Shown here one piece after another: positions 16,641-23,917 of a DNA stretch of 64,000 nt. Location of the stretch: NCBI RefSeq assembly GCF_900116805.1, contig NZ_FPBV01000002.1, positions 62,001-126,000 on the forward strand, read 5' to 3'. How positions within the stretch are numbered: the stretch's first letter is position 1; each line of letters opens with the position of its first letter. Both the position numbers and the translations under genes were made by a program. The DNA comes from Paenalicyclobacillus macrosporangiidus (GTDB taxonomy: Bacteria > Bacillota > Bacilli > Alicyclobacillales > Alicyclobacillaceae). The notes under the pieces are model-generated. The model was not told the DNA's origin and made no database searches. It saw nothing but the letters and a program-made list of their open reading frames with translations.

Positions 16641-18827
16641 TCATCCGAAGAGCCACAACAGCCGCTCCAGCACCAGCCCCAGGCTGAACGCCACCCCGAC
16701 GTTGACCGCCATGCCGGCCGCCGTCCACTTCCAACTGCCGCTCTCCCGGTGCATCTGGATGACCGTCGAAAGGCACGGGATGTACAGCATGTACACCACC
16801 AGGTAGGTGAACGCGACCAGGGGCGTCATCGACTGCGCCAGCAGATGGGGCAGCGAAGCCCCGTCGGCACCCGCGCCGTACAGGACGCCGAGGGTGGAAA
16901 GCGTCGTCTCCTTGGCGACAAAGCCGAAGACGATGGCAATCATCAACCGCCAGTCGAACCCGTACAGCTGCCCGACGGGAGCCAAAAGGTGCCCGAGGCG
17001 AGCGGCGTACGACTGGTCCACCGGTGCGCCCACCGGAAAATAGGTCAGCGCCCAGGTGGCCAGCGTCGCCCAGAGGAGGAACTTCCAGATGCGGCTGACG
17101 AACATCCACACCCGGTGCCAGGTGGGAATGGCGAGATTCCGCAGCGACGGGACGTGGTAATCCGGCAGCTCAATGAGCAGCGGCGCCGGATCCGTGGGCA
17201 GCACCGTCTTGCGGTACAGCACCGACGCCCCCGCGACCACACCGGCCGAGATGAGCAACAGCGCCATCATGACAAAGGCGCCGCGAGTGCCTGGGAAAAA
17301 GGCGGCCGTCATCACCGCCATCACGCCGAGCCGCGCGTTGCAGGGGATGAACGGGATGACCAGACACGCCAACAGTCGATCCCGGTGGTTCTCCATCACC
17401 CGCGTCGCGGCCATGGCGGGGACGTTGCACCCGTACGCCGAGACCAGCGCGAAAAATCCCTTCCCATGCAACCCGATGCTCTGCATCCAGCGGTCCACCA
17501 GCACCGACGCCCGCGCCATGTACCCGCTGTCCTGTAGCAGTTGGTAAATGGCAAAAAAGATGGTCATGTACGGAACGAAGGACAACACCGCCCCGACGCC
17601 GGCAAACACGCCGTCGACGACGAGGCTCTGCAGGAACGCCGGCGCCCCGAGGGCGGCCATGCCCCGGGCCGCCCACTGGCCCAGCCACGTGATGCCGTTG
17701 CTGACCCAGTCCGACAGCGGGGCGCTCACCACGAACGACAGCCAGAACGCCGCGAAAAAGACCGCCGCCATCGCCGGGTACCCCCAGAAGGGGTGCAACA
17801 GCACAGCGTCCAACCGTTCGGTGATGGTCTGCTTGGCGAGGGGTTGCCGCTGCACACACTCGTCCACCAGCCGGGAGATGTGGTTGTACTTGGCGTCCGC
17901 AATCTGGAGCTCAAACGCCTCGTACTGGGCCCGCACCTTCGCCAGGAGCGCCGGGTCCAGCGCAACGGCCTCATCCCCCAATTCCACGTCGATCCCGGCG
18001 GATTGCGCACAACAGGACAAGGCCAATCGCGCAGCCCGCTGCCCCTGCGGCACCACGCGCACCTCCCGCGTGATCTCCTCGTCGCCTTGGAGGAGCCGCA
18101 GCGCGACCCATTCCGGCCGAAACCGTCCAGCGCCCGCGGGCGTGCGTCCGCCGGGCGCACCCCGGTCCGCCGGACCGCCGCCGGAGCTGGCGGCCCCTGC
18201 GGCGGCGTTGAGCGTACCCGCGTTCCGCGCCGCCTCGGCCAACGCCGCCTCGGCCAACGCCGCCGCCAGGGGCTCCAGCACTTCGCGCAACTCCGCCGGG
18301 TACGGCACCACCCAGGTGTGCAGCGGGACCACACGGCGGCGACCGATCCGCCGCACCCACGCCACCAACTCCGCCAGTCCGGTGCCGTGGGACGCCACCG
18401 TCGGCACCACCGGCACGCCGAGCCGGCGGGAGAGCTCGTCGGCGTAGACCGTGATCCCCTGCTCCCGGGCCACGTCCACCATGTTCAGCGCCACCACCAC
18501 GTGGGGCGTGAGTTCTAGAACTTCCAAGGCCAAGAACAGGTTTCGCTCCAGGCTGGAGGCGTTGACGACGACAATCACGGCGTCGTACGGTTCATACAAA
18601 AGAAAATTCCGCGTCACGCGCTCGTCCCGCGCGTACGCGGTCAGGGCATAGGTCCCCGGAAGATCGACCAATTCCAGGTCTTCCCCGGCCTCGCTCGTGC
18701 GGATCTTGCCGATGACATATTCGACCGTGGTCCCAGGCCAGTTGGCGACTTCTTGATGCGCGCCCGTCAGGGCGTTGAACAGCGTGGTCTTGCCGACATT
18801 CGGGTTTCCCACCAGTGCGATTCTCAC
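16641..18827 (-). CDS. feoB: ferrous iron transporter FeoB
   Basis: 728 residues. N-terminal G-protein domain with G1 GNPNVGKT (residues 7-14), G3 DLPG and G4 NMVD, then helical spacer and the membrane domain with two inverted Gate motifs (SAYGCNVPAMAATRV and IPFIPCNARLG; second half with KETTLSTLGVLYG). It imports Fe(II) across the cytoplasmic membrane. Residues ~185-240 are an Ala/Gly-rich insert between the G domain and the spacer, containing a visible 15-base tandem repeat. GTG at 18827 has GGAGG 8 bases upstream; GTG at 18857, overlapping feoA, is the alternative. Confidence 0.94.
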   Translation of the reverse strand: MRIALVGNPNVGKTTLFNALTGAHQEVANWPGTTVEYVIGKIRTSEAGEDLELVDLPGTYALTAYARDERVTRNFLLYEPYDAVIVVVNASSLERNLFLALEVLELTPHVVVALNMVDVAREQGITVYADELSRRLGVPVVPTVASHGTGLAELVAWVRRIGRRRVVPLHTWVVPYPAELREVLEPLAAALAEAALAEAARNAGTLNAAAGAASSGGGPADRGAPGGRTPAGAGRFRPEWVALRLLQGDEEITREVRVVPQGQRAARLALSCCAQSAGIDVELGDEAVALDPALLAKVRAQYEAFELQIADAKYNHISRLVDECVQRQPLAKQTITERLDAVLLHPFWGYPAMAAVFFAAFWLSFVVSAPLSDWVSNGITWLGQWAARGMAALGAPAFLQSLVVDGVFAGVGAVLSFVPYMTIFFAIYQLLQDSGYMARASVLVDRWMQSIGLHGKGFFALVSAYGCNVPAMAATRVMENHRDRLLACLVIPFIPCNARLGVMAVMTAAFFPGTRGAFVMMALLLISAGVVAGASVLYRKTVLPTDPAPLLIELPDYHVPSLRNLAIPTWHRVWMFVSRIWKFLLWATLATWALTYFPVGAPVDQSYAARLGHLLAPVGQLYGFDWRLMIAIVFGFVAKETTLSTLGVLYGAGADGASLPHLLAQSMTPLVAFTYLVVYMLYIPCLSTVIQMHRESGSWKWTAAGMAVNVGVAFSLGLVLERLLWLFG
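18229..18258. repeat. 15-bp tandem duplication inside feoB
   Basis: Two direct adjacent copies of GCCGCCTCGGCCAAC, followed by a partial third. In the FeoB frame this gives a duplicated Ala-rich LAEAA unit in the low-complexity insert. Confidence 0.9.
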
Positions 18828-18853
18828 GACAGCGGCCTCCGATGTGCACGGAC

Positions 18854-19096
18854 TCACATGGAATCGCCGACGGAGACCCAGATCTGGTCGGCATCCTTGC
18901 GGCGGATGGCCAAACGCGTCCCGCGGACCTCGACTTCCAGCGGCCCTCCCATCGGCATCCGCCGCACCAGCACAATCTGGCTGTGCGGCGTGATGCCTAG
19001 GGAGATGAGGCGGTTGCGAAACAACGGATGGCCCGTCAATCCCTTGACCTGGGCCTCCACGCCCGCCTCCAGGTTCGTCAGCTTCAGCGTCCGCAC
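18854..19096 (-). CDS. feoA: ferrous iron transport protein FeoA (SH3-like)
   Basis: 80 residues forming the small SH3-like FeoA domain: LTNLEAGVEAQV, FRNRLISLGITPHSQIVLVRR and PLEVEVRGTRLAIRRKDADQIWV. FeoA binds or modulates FeoB. The start chosen is GTG at 19096 (AGAGGAAG about 10 bases upstream), which gives the normal family length; GTG at 19171 would add 25 highly charged residues and would place a palindrome inside the coding region. Its stop abuts feoB. First gene of feoABC. Confidence 0.82.
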   Translation of the reverse strand: MRTLKLTNLEAGVEAQVKGLTGHPLFRNRLISLGITPHSQIVLVRRMPMGGPLEVEVRGTRLAIRRKDADQIWVSVGDSM

Positions 19097-19148
19097 GTGC
19101 TGGCCACTTCCTCTCACCGCCGCCTCTAGGTCCCGTTCCCGTCGGCGC

Positions 19149-19163
19149 TCACGAATTTCGTGA
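19149..19163. promoter_or_regulatory. 15-bp 7-1-7 palindrome upstream of feoA
   Basis: TCACGAATTTCGTGA, perfect 7-base arms around one central base. The geometry is that of Fur-family boxes, but the arms are not the classical TGATAAT. It lies 53 bases upstream of the chosen feoA start, where an iron-responsive operator would be expected. Confidence 0.45.
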
Positions 19164-19294
19164 TGTTGCACCTAGAATCATAGCGCAAAAGATGATACAC
19201 GTGGTCATGTTTTTTCGTCGCAACTGTGTCCGTTTGCTCGACCGAATCACCGGGAGATGTCATGGGGGAGCCTCATGGGGTTGGATAGAGAAAC

Positions 19295-19321
19295 GGGCGG
19301 TGCATGAACTGCGCACCGCCC
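19295..19321 (-). terminator. hairpin terminator after the DUF4395 gene
   Basis: On the minus strand a 9-bp stem (GGGCGGTGC / GCACCGCCC, 9-base loop) starts 26 bases after the stop and is followed by GTTTCTCT. Confidence 0.7.
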
Positions 19322-19346
19322 ATTCATGTGGAGGACGAGGATGGAC

Positions 19347-19781
19347 TCAGACGTGGCTCGCGCGCTGCTGCCGCCGGTACCGGTACTGCGTCCATTGATA
19401 GTGGATGAAGCAGCCGACGCAGAAGCCGAGGATGGCGACGAAGGCCGCGACGGCGACCAACGCGCTGAACACCCAGAACACCGCCGTCCAGTGCAGCACG
19501 TGGGCGATGAGGGCCACGGCCAGGCAGACAATCGCGATGGTCTGACTGAACTCCTGCTGCCGGCGGTCCTCCGGGACGTACGCCGACGGCTCCTTTTTCA
19601 GGAAAAGGGCCGCCGCGCGCATGACCGGGTTCCATCCGAACAGCCGGCCCAGCAACCCGGCCACGAGGGGTACGGCGAGCCACCACACCCAGCCGGTGGC
19701 CCATGCCGCCAATACCGCAAGGACAATCACCCACTGATTCGCCCGGACCAAGGGCCGCGGGATCGAATCCGGCTTGCTCAT
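19347..19781 (-). CDS. DUF4395 membrane protein
   Basis: 144 residues. Starts with the family signature IPRPLVRANQW, then four hydrophobic helices (about residues 17-33, 34-48, 80-98, 100-123), a KKEPSAYVPEDRRQQEFSQ loop and a basic C-terminus. DUF4395 proteins are integral membrane proteins of unknown role, often near thiosulfate/sulfide or redox genes; here the divergent neighbour is cysK, a sulfur gene. Perfect -10 hexamer TATAAT on the minus strand at 19817-19822, without a clear -35. Confidence 0.8.
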   Translation of the reverse strand: MSKPDSIPRPLVRANQWVIVLAVLAAWATGWVWWLAVPLVAGLLGRLFGWNPVMRAAALFLKKEPSAYVPEDRRQQEFSQTIAIVCLAVALIAHVLHWTAVFWVFSALVAVAAFVAILGFCVGCFIHYQWTQYRYRRQQRASHV

Positions 19782-19948
19782 CGAAAATCATCACCTTCCC
19801 GATGGGGTCTATAAAAATTATAAACCGATTGGTACAATGGGACTATACCCAAATCATCCGTTCCGGCGATGTGGATGATCCCGGCCCTGGGGTATCCTAG
19901 GGGCGGGAAATGCGTTCTCCACGCCGGCAGACGAAAGGAAGAGGTTTG

Positions 19949-20905
19949 ATGTCCATCACATTTGGCACGTCCGCTCGCCCGAAGATCGCGCGGAACATCA
20001 CGGAACTCATCGGACGCACGCCACTGATCCGCCTCAACCGCATCAGCGACGCCACTGGGGCGGAGGTCCTCGCCAAGCTCGAGTACTTCAACCCGCTCGG
20101 CAGCGTGAAGGACCGCATTGGATTCGCGATGATTGAGGCCGCTGAACAACAGGGGCTGATTGGAAAGGATACGGTGATTGTCGAGCCCACCAGCGGGAAC
20201 ACGGGCATTGCGCTCGCGTTCGTATGCGCCGCCAAGGGGTACCGGTGCATCCTCTGCATGCCGGAGACCATGAGCATCGAGCGCCGGAAATTGTTGAAGG
20301 CGCTCGGGGCCGAACTGGTGTTGACCGAGGGCGCCCTGGGGATGAAAGGGGCTATCGCCAAGGCGGAGGAACTGTTGAAGACGATTCCCAACGCGTTCAT
20401 GCCGCAGCAGTTCAAAAACCCGGCCAATCCGGAGATCCACCGCAGGACCACCGCCGAGGAGATCTGGGCAGACACGGACGGTCAGGTGGACATTGTCATC
20501 AGCGGCGTGGGGACCGGCGGAACCATCACCGGGGTCGCCGAAGTCCTCAAGGCGCGCAAGCCCTCGTTCCGGGCGGTGGCCGTCGAGCCCGTGGATTCGC
20601 CCGTGCTGTCGGGGGGCAACCCGGGACCGCACAAAATCCAGGGCATTGGCGCCGGTTTCGTGCCGGACGTGCTCAACACCCAGATCTATGACGAGGTCGT
20701 CCAAGTCGCCCATGAGGACGCGTTTGCGGCCGCCCGCACCCTGGCCCGGACGGAAGGCATCCTCGTCGGCATCTCGTCCGGCGCGGCGGTGCACGCCGCC
20801 TCCGTGGTGGCGAGCCGGCCGGAGAACCGCGGCAAGGTGATCGTCGCCATCCTGCCCGACACGGGTGAGCGGTACCTGTCGACGCCGCTGTTCGGCGAAG
20901 AGTGA
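19949..20905 (+). CDS. cysK: cysteine synthase (O-acetylserine sulfhydrylase)
   Basis: 318 residues, PLP-dependent fold type II. Makes L-cysteine from O-acetylserine and sulfide. PLP lysine in [11 protein letters not shown] (~residue 44), asparagine loop in [12 protein letters not shown], phosphate loop [11 protein letters not shown]-terminal [10 protein letters not shown] and [11 protein letters not shown]. The start ATG at 19949 has GGAAGAGG upstream; an in-frame upstream ATG (19910) lacks a site. Followed closely by a strong hairpin terminator. Confidence 0.95.
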   Translation: MSITFGTSARPKIARNITELIGRTPLIRLNRISDATGAEVLAKLEYFNPLGSVKDRIGFAMIEAAEQQGLIGKDTVIVEPTSGNTGIALAFVCAAKGYRCILCMPETMSIERRKLLKALGAELVLTEGALGMKGAIAKAEELLKTIPNAFMPQQFKNPANPEIHRRTTAEEIWADTDGQVDIVISGVGTGGTITGVAEVLKARKPSFRAVAVEPVDSPVLSGGNPGPHKIQGIGAGFVPDVLNTQIYDEVVQVAHEDAFAAARTLARTEGILVGISSGAAVHAASVVASRPENRGKVIVAILPDTGERYLSTPLFGEE

Positions 20906-20924
20906 TCTCTTTTGCCTGATCCCC

Positions 20925-20948
20925 GGGCCGCCAGACCCCTGGCGGCCC
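20925..20948 (+). terminator. cysK terminator hairpin
   Basis: Perfect 10-bp stem (GGGCCGCCAG / CTGGCGGCCC, 4-base loop), 19 bases after the cysK stop, followed by GTGCTCTTC. Confidence 0.7.
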
Positions 20949-20961
20949 GTGCTCTTCATCA

Positions 20962-21058
20962 CGCCGTCCGGCTGTGTGCACGCCCACGGCCATGCCGTGC
21001 GCGCCGCCATGCCGTCCGGCTGCCGTGCCTTCCCACGGTCATGCCGTCCGGCTGCCGT
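20962..21058. repeat. interspersed short GC-rich repeats
   Basis: Two copies of ATGCCGTCCGGCTGCCGT (21009-21026, 21041-21058) and a shorter relative CGCCGTCCGGCTG (20962-20974), in the non-coding space between cysK and the ABC gene. Each contains the palindrome-like CCGTCCGG core. Confidence 0.8.
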
Positions 21059-21116
21059 TCCACCGCCAACGTGCGCGCCGCCACACCGCGGCCCGTGCGC
21101 TGCGGCGCCGAGGCGT

Positions 21117-21881
21117 TCAGCGCCGGTTCTGGGGGGCGGCGAGCTTGGACGCCATCCAATCGACGAGGGTCAGTCCGTCCTGGCTGCGCAGATCGTCGAT
21201 GTCCCGCACGTCCACGACCCGGCCATCCGCCATCAGCATCGCCGTGTCCAGCAGCGGCTCAATTTCGGCCACCTCGTGGGTGGACATGACAATCGTCTGA
21301 CGACCGAGATCGACAAAGGATACCAGGCCCTTGAGGATGGATTGGCGCACCAGCGGATCGAGCCCGGACAGCGGTTCATCCATGAGAATCAGCGGCGCGT
21401 TCCGCGAGAGCGCGAGCACCATCTTCAACCGGCCGAGGTTCCCCTTCGACAGCTCGCCCGCCCGCTGTCGGGGCAGCAGTTGCATAAAATCGAGCATCTC
21501 CCGGGCTTTCGCCACGTCGAAATCGGGAAACACGGCCGCGTAAAACGAGATGAGTTCATCCGCCGTGTAGAACGGATAGAGCGCATCCTGATCCGACAGG
21601 TACGAGACCACGCGGCTGATCCGCCGGGTGACCTCCTGCCCGTAGACCCACACCCGTCCGCTGGTGGGGTTCGCGAGGCCCGCCATCAATTTCAGCGTCG
21701 TCGATTTGCCGCTGCCGTTGGCGCCAATCATCCCGATGATGCGGCCCGAGGGCAGCGAGAACGTCAGATCGCGGACCGCATACCGCAGACGGTACCGCTT
21801 GGACACCTGTTCAAACCGCACGATGGGGGTTTCCGTCACGACGCGCTCCTCCTTGGGAGAACCGACCTCAATCACCGTCAT
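21117..21881 (-). CDS. ABC transporter ATP-binding protein (YtrB-like)
   Basis: 254 residues. Walker A GANGSGKST (~residue 54), signature variant LSKGNLGRLKMVLAL, Walker B LILMDEPLSGLD, and switch His in STHEV. Matches the ATPases of YtrA-regulated ABC-2 exporters in Bacillota, linked to cell-envelope stress or antibiotic resistance. The start overlaps the gntR stop (ATGA) and GGAGG lies upstream. Last gene of permease-gntR-ATPase; the low substrate information leaves the exported compound unknown. Confidence 0.9.
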   Translation of the reverse strand: MTVIEVGSPKEERVVTETPIVRFEQVSKRYRLRYAVRDLTFSLPSGRIIGMIGANGSGKSTTLKLMAGLANPTSGRVWVYGQEVTRRISRVVSYLSDQDALYPFYTADELISFYAAVFPDFDVAKAREMLDFMQLLPRQRAGELSKGNLGRLKMVLALSRNAPLILMDEPLSGLDPLVRQSILKGLVSFVDLGRQTIVMSTHEVAEIEPLLDTAMLMADGRVVDVRDIDDLRSQDGLTLVDWMASKLAAPQNRR

Positions 21882-22252
21882 TCCCGCGTGCCTCCTTCCA
21901 CGAACGCCTGAACGCCTCGGACAATTTCATCGCCTGTGAAGCCCATCTCCGCCATGTCCCGGACAAACGCCTCAATTCGCTCATGCATCAGGTCTTCCCG
22001 CAGCGCGCGCAGCCGTTCGGCGTCCTCCGTGACAAAGGTGCCCTGGCCACGGCGGGTGAGGACCACCTGCATGCGCTCCAGCTCCGTGTACACGCGCTGC
22101 ACCGTGTTGGGATTCACCCCCGCCTGGACCGCCATGTCCCGCACGGACGGCAGCCTGTCGCCCGGTTTCCGGTCTCCCCGGACGATCTCGCGGCAGATGC
22201 GATCCACCAGTTGCAGATAGATGGGCTGTGCCGGGTGAAAGTCATCGCCCAT
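21878..22252 (-). CDS. GntR-family (YtrA subfamily) repressor
   Basis: 124 residues. N-terminal winged helix (PIYLQLVDRICREIV, GDRLPSVRDMAVQAGVNPNTVQRVY) with the short C-terminal dimer arm of the YtrA subfamily. These repressors control the ABC operon in which they lie. A TGTACTA-N6-TAGTACA site upstream of the operon is the probable target. Ribosome site GAGGTG; starts 3 bases after the permease stop and overlaps the ATPase start. Confidence 0.9.
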   Translation of the reverse strand: MGDDFHPAQPIYLQLVDRICREIVRGDRKPGDRLPSVRDMAVQAGVNPNTVQRVYTELERMQVVLTRRGQGTFVTEDAERLRALREDLMHERIEAFVRDMAEMGFTGDEIVRGVQAFVEGGTRE

Positions 22253-22255
22253 GGC

Positions 22256-23053
22256 TCACACCTCGGCGCGCCGGTCGAGGAGCCAGGCACTCACCGAAAA
22301 CAGCGCCACGATCAGCAGCAGATTGAACAGGAGGTCACCCGCATACAGGGTGAACGGCGACACGGTCGCCGGCCCGCCGGGACGTCCGAACAGGTGTGCC
22401 GGCAAGGTGAATGTGATGTGCCATGCCCCCCAGTGGAACAGGGTGTCGTAGATGGCGCTTTGCTGCAGACCGTCCATTCCCCAGGTGGCGAGCAGCACCA
22501 GGGCGAGCCCAATCAGCCAGCGCCACCGTCCCAACGCGTTTCTCACCGACCGCATCACCACCGAGATGAGCCCTCCCCACACCGCCATGTACAGGGCGAA
22601 CCCAAACACCGCCGCCGTGAACCACCCGGCCACCTGGAGGTCAAACCGAAGCACCTGCGGATCGCCCAGACGGCTCAACACCGTGAGGTTCGGGTTGTCG
22701 ACGGCCAGCAGCCACAACGTGAACAGGCCGGTCACAACAAACGACACCAGCATCTGCACCAGGCCACACACAAATTTCGATCCCAACAGCATCCACCCCG
22801 GCTGCGGCAGGTGCAGCCACAACGGCGAGGTCTTGCGCCACTCGCGGCCCAGACTCATGTACACGTACACCGGCAGCGCGAAAGCGTGCAATCCCAGCAG
22901 GAAGACACTGAGCACCGTCGCCGCCCCGGTGTGCGTGCGGTAGGCGACGTACAAAAGCAGGCTTTCGACGATGACAATGCCGATCAGCGACACCAGATCA
23001 TGGGCCCGGGTCAAGCGCAGATCCTTGCGCACGATCGCGAGCCAAGAAGACAT
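22256..23053 (-). CDS. ABC-2 type membrane permease of the YtrA-type operon
   Basis: 265 residues with about seven hydrophobic helices; starts MSSWLAIVRKDLRLTRAHD, the amphipathic entry typical of ABC-2 permeases. It pairs with the ATPase encoded two genes downstream. The ATG at 23053 has AGGAGG six bases upstream; the ATG at 23059 touches that site. First gene of the operon, with the putative operator 60-80 bases upstream. No close named homologue is recognised. Confidence 0.82.
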   Translation of the reverse strand: MSSWLAIVRKDLRLTRAHDLVSLIGIVIVESLLLYVAYRTHTGAATVLSVFLLGLHAFALPVYVYMSLGREWRKTSPLWLHLPQPGWMLLGSKFVCGLVQMLVSFVVTGLFTLWLLAVDNPNLTVLSRLGDPQVLRFDLQVAGWFTAAVFGFALYMAVWGGLISVVMRSVRNALGRWRWLIGLALVLLATWGMDGLQQSAIYDTLFHWGAWHITFTLPAHLFGRPGGPATVSPFTLYAGDLLFNLLLIVALFSVSAWLLDRRAEV

Positions 23054-23113
23054 GGACATCCTCCTCTTCCGGTTCAGGCGGATGCGCGCACCGCCAGCGA
23101 ACCGGCGAATTAG

Positions 23114-23133
23114 TGTACTAGTAATATAGTACA
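23114..23133. promoter_or_regulatory. YtrA/GntR-type operator over the permease promoter
   Basis: Perfect inverted repeat TGTACTA-GTAATA-TAGTACA (7-base arms, 6-base spacer; plus-strand reading). AT-rich centre provides TATATT/TACTAT -10-like hexamers on the minus strand, so repressor binding would block transcription of the operon that encodes the GntR protein. Confidence 0.7.
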
Positions 23134-23386
23134 TTCGATCACGCGGTGTCAATCCCCGCCCCCGCCCCGCCGGGCAGGTGCGGAATGGCTGACGGCCTGC
23201 ACCCGGCTGTGCCGGGGACGGTAGCCGGAAACGGTATCCGATGGCGTTTTTGTGAGACACTGCTGGAGGATGATTCGGTGGGCACTTCGCGGGTGGCGCC
23301 TTGGGCCCGGAGGATACCCTGCCACGGCCCGGCAGGACGGCCCCCACGGGGCGGCCGGCCGAGGGGACCCGGCCGGCCGAGTGACA
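23134..23386. other. intergenic stretch between acxC and the ABC operon
   Basis: About 250 bases, GC-rich, without a supported gene. Contains a hairpin (CGGCCGGCC / GGCCGGCCG, 23352-23379) 8 bases past the acxC stop that could end the acx transcript, although no T-tract follows. Confidence 0.5.
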
Positions 23387-23878
23387 TCACGGAAGGGGGA
23401 CCTTCAACCACTCCTTGTAAAAGGTTTCAATGTCGGGCTCCCAGTTGTGAATGACCGGATACCACGGCGTGGGCGCTTCGACCTCCAACAAGGTCCCGCA
23501 TCCCGGACAGTAATACTCCCGGTAGACCTGCCAGTTGGGATCGGGCGCCATGAGTTTCGGGTAGATTTCGGACAGCGCCTCTTCGGTATCCCGGACGTAA
23601 ATCCGGGCATGCAGCTTCCAATTGTCCCGGTAGTCGCAGAATTCATGGCCGCAGTCGCATTTGATCACGCGCTCGCCGGTATCCTTTTTCTGGACGATGT
23701 ACAGATGGTATTGATACGGCAACAGGATTCGGTCATCCCAAGGCACCCGTTCCTGAAGAATCTCCAGGTAGGCCTGGAATCGCTCCTCGTCTTTGGGCTC
23801 CGAAAGCATGCGGTGTTGGGTCTCCCAGTCGATGGTCCCGTCTATCAGCTCTTCAATTTTCTTTTTGTCATGTGCCAT
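23387..23878 (-). CDS. acxC: acetone carboxylase gamma subunit
   Basis: 163 residues. Small zinc-containing subunit of acetone carboxylase, the heterohexamer that carboxylates acetone to acetoacetate with ATP. Two Cys pairs (IKCDCGHEFCD and YYCPGCGTLLEV) form the metal site, with conserved ICDYRDNWKLHARIYVRD-like centre. ATG at 23878 has AAGGAGG 9 bases upstream; TTG at 23887 abuts the site. Last gene of acxA-acxB-acxC. Confidence 0.9.
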   Translation of the reverse strand: MAHDKKKIEELIDGTIDWETQHRMLSEPKDEERFQAYLEILQERVPWDDRILLPYQYHLYIVQKKDTGERVIKCDCGHEFCDYRDNWKLHARIYVRDTEEALSEIYPKLMAPDPNWQVYREYYCPGCGTLLEVEAPTPWYPVIHNWEPDIETFYKEWLKVPLP

Positions 23879-23917
23879 CTCCGTCAACCTCCTTATGCCC
23901 GTCGGACATGTTTCCTC

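Noticed and set aside
20962-21058. Possible CRISPR-like array
   Set aside because: Only two to three short units with irregular 14-30-base spacing and no adjacent cas genes.
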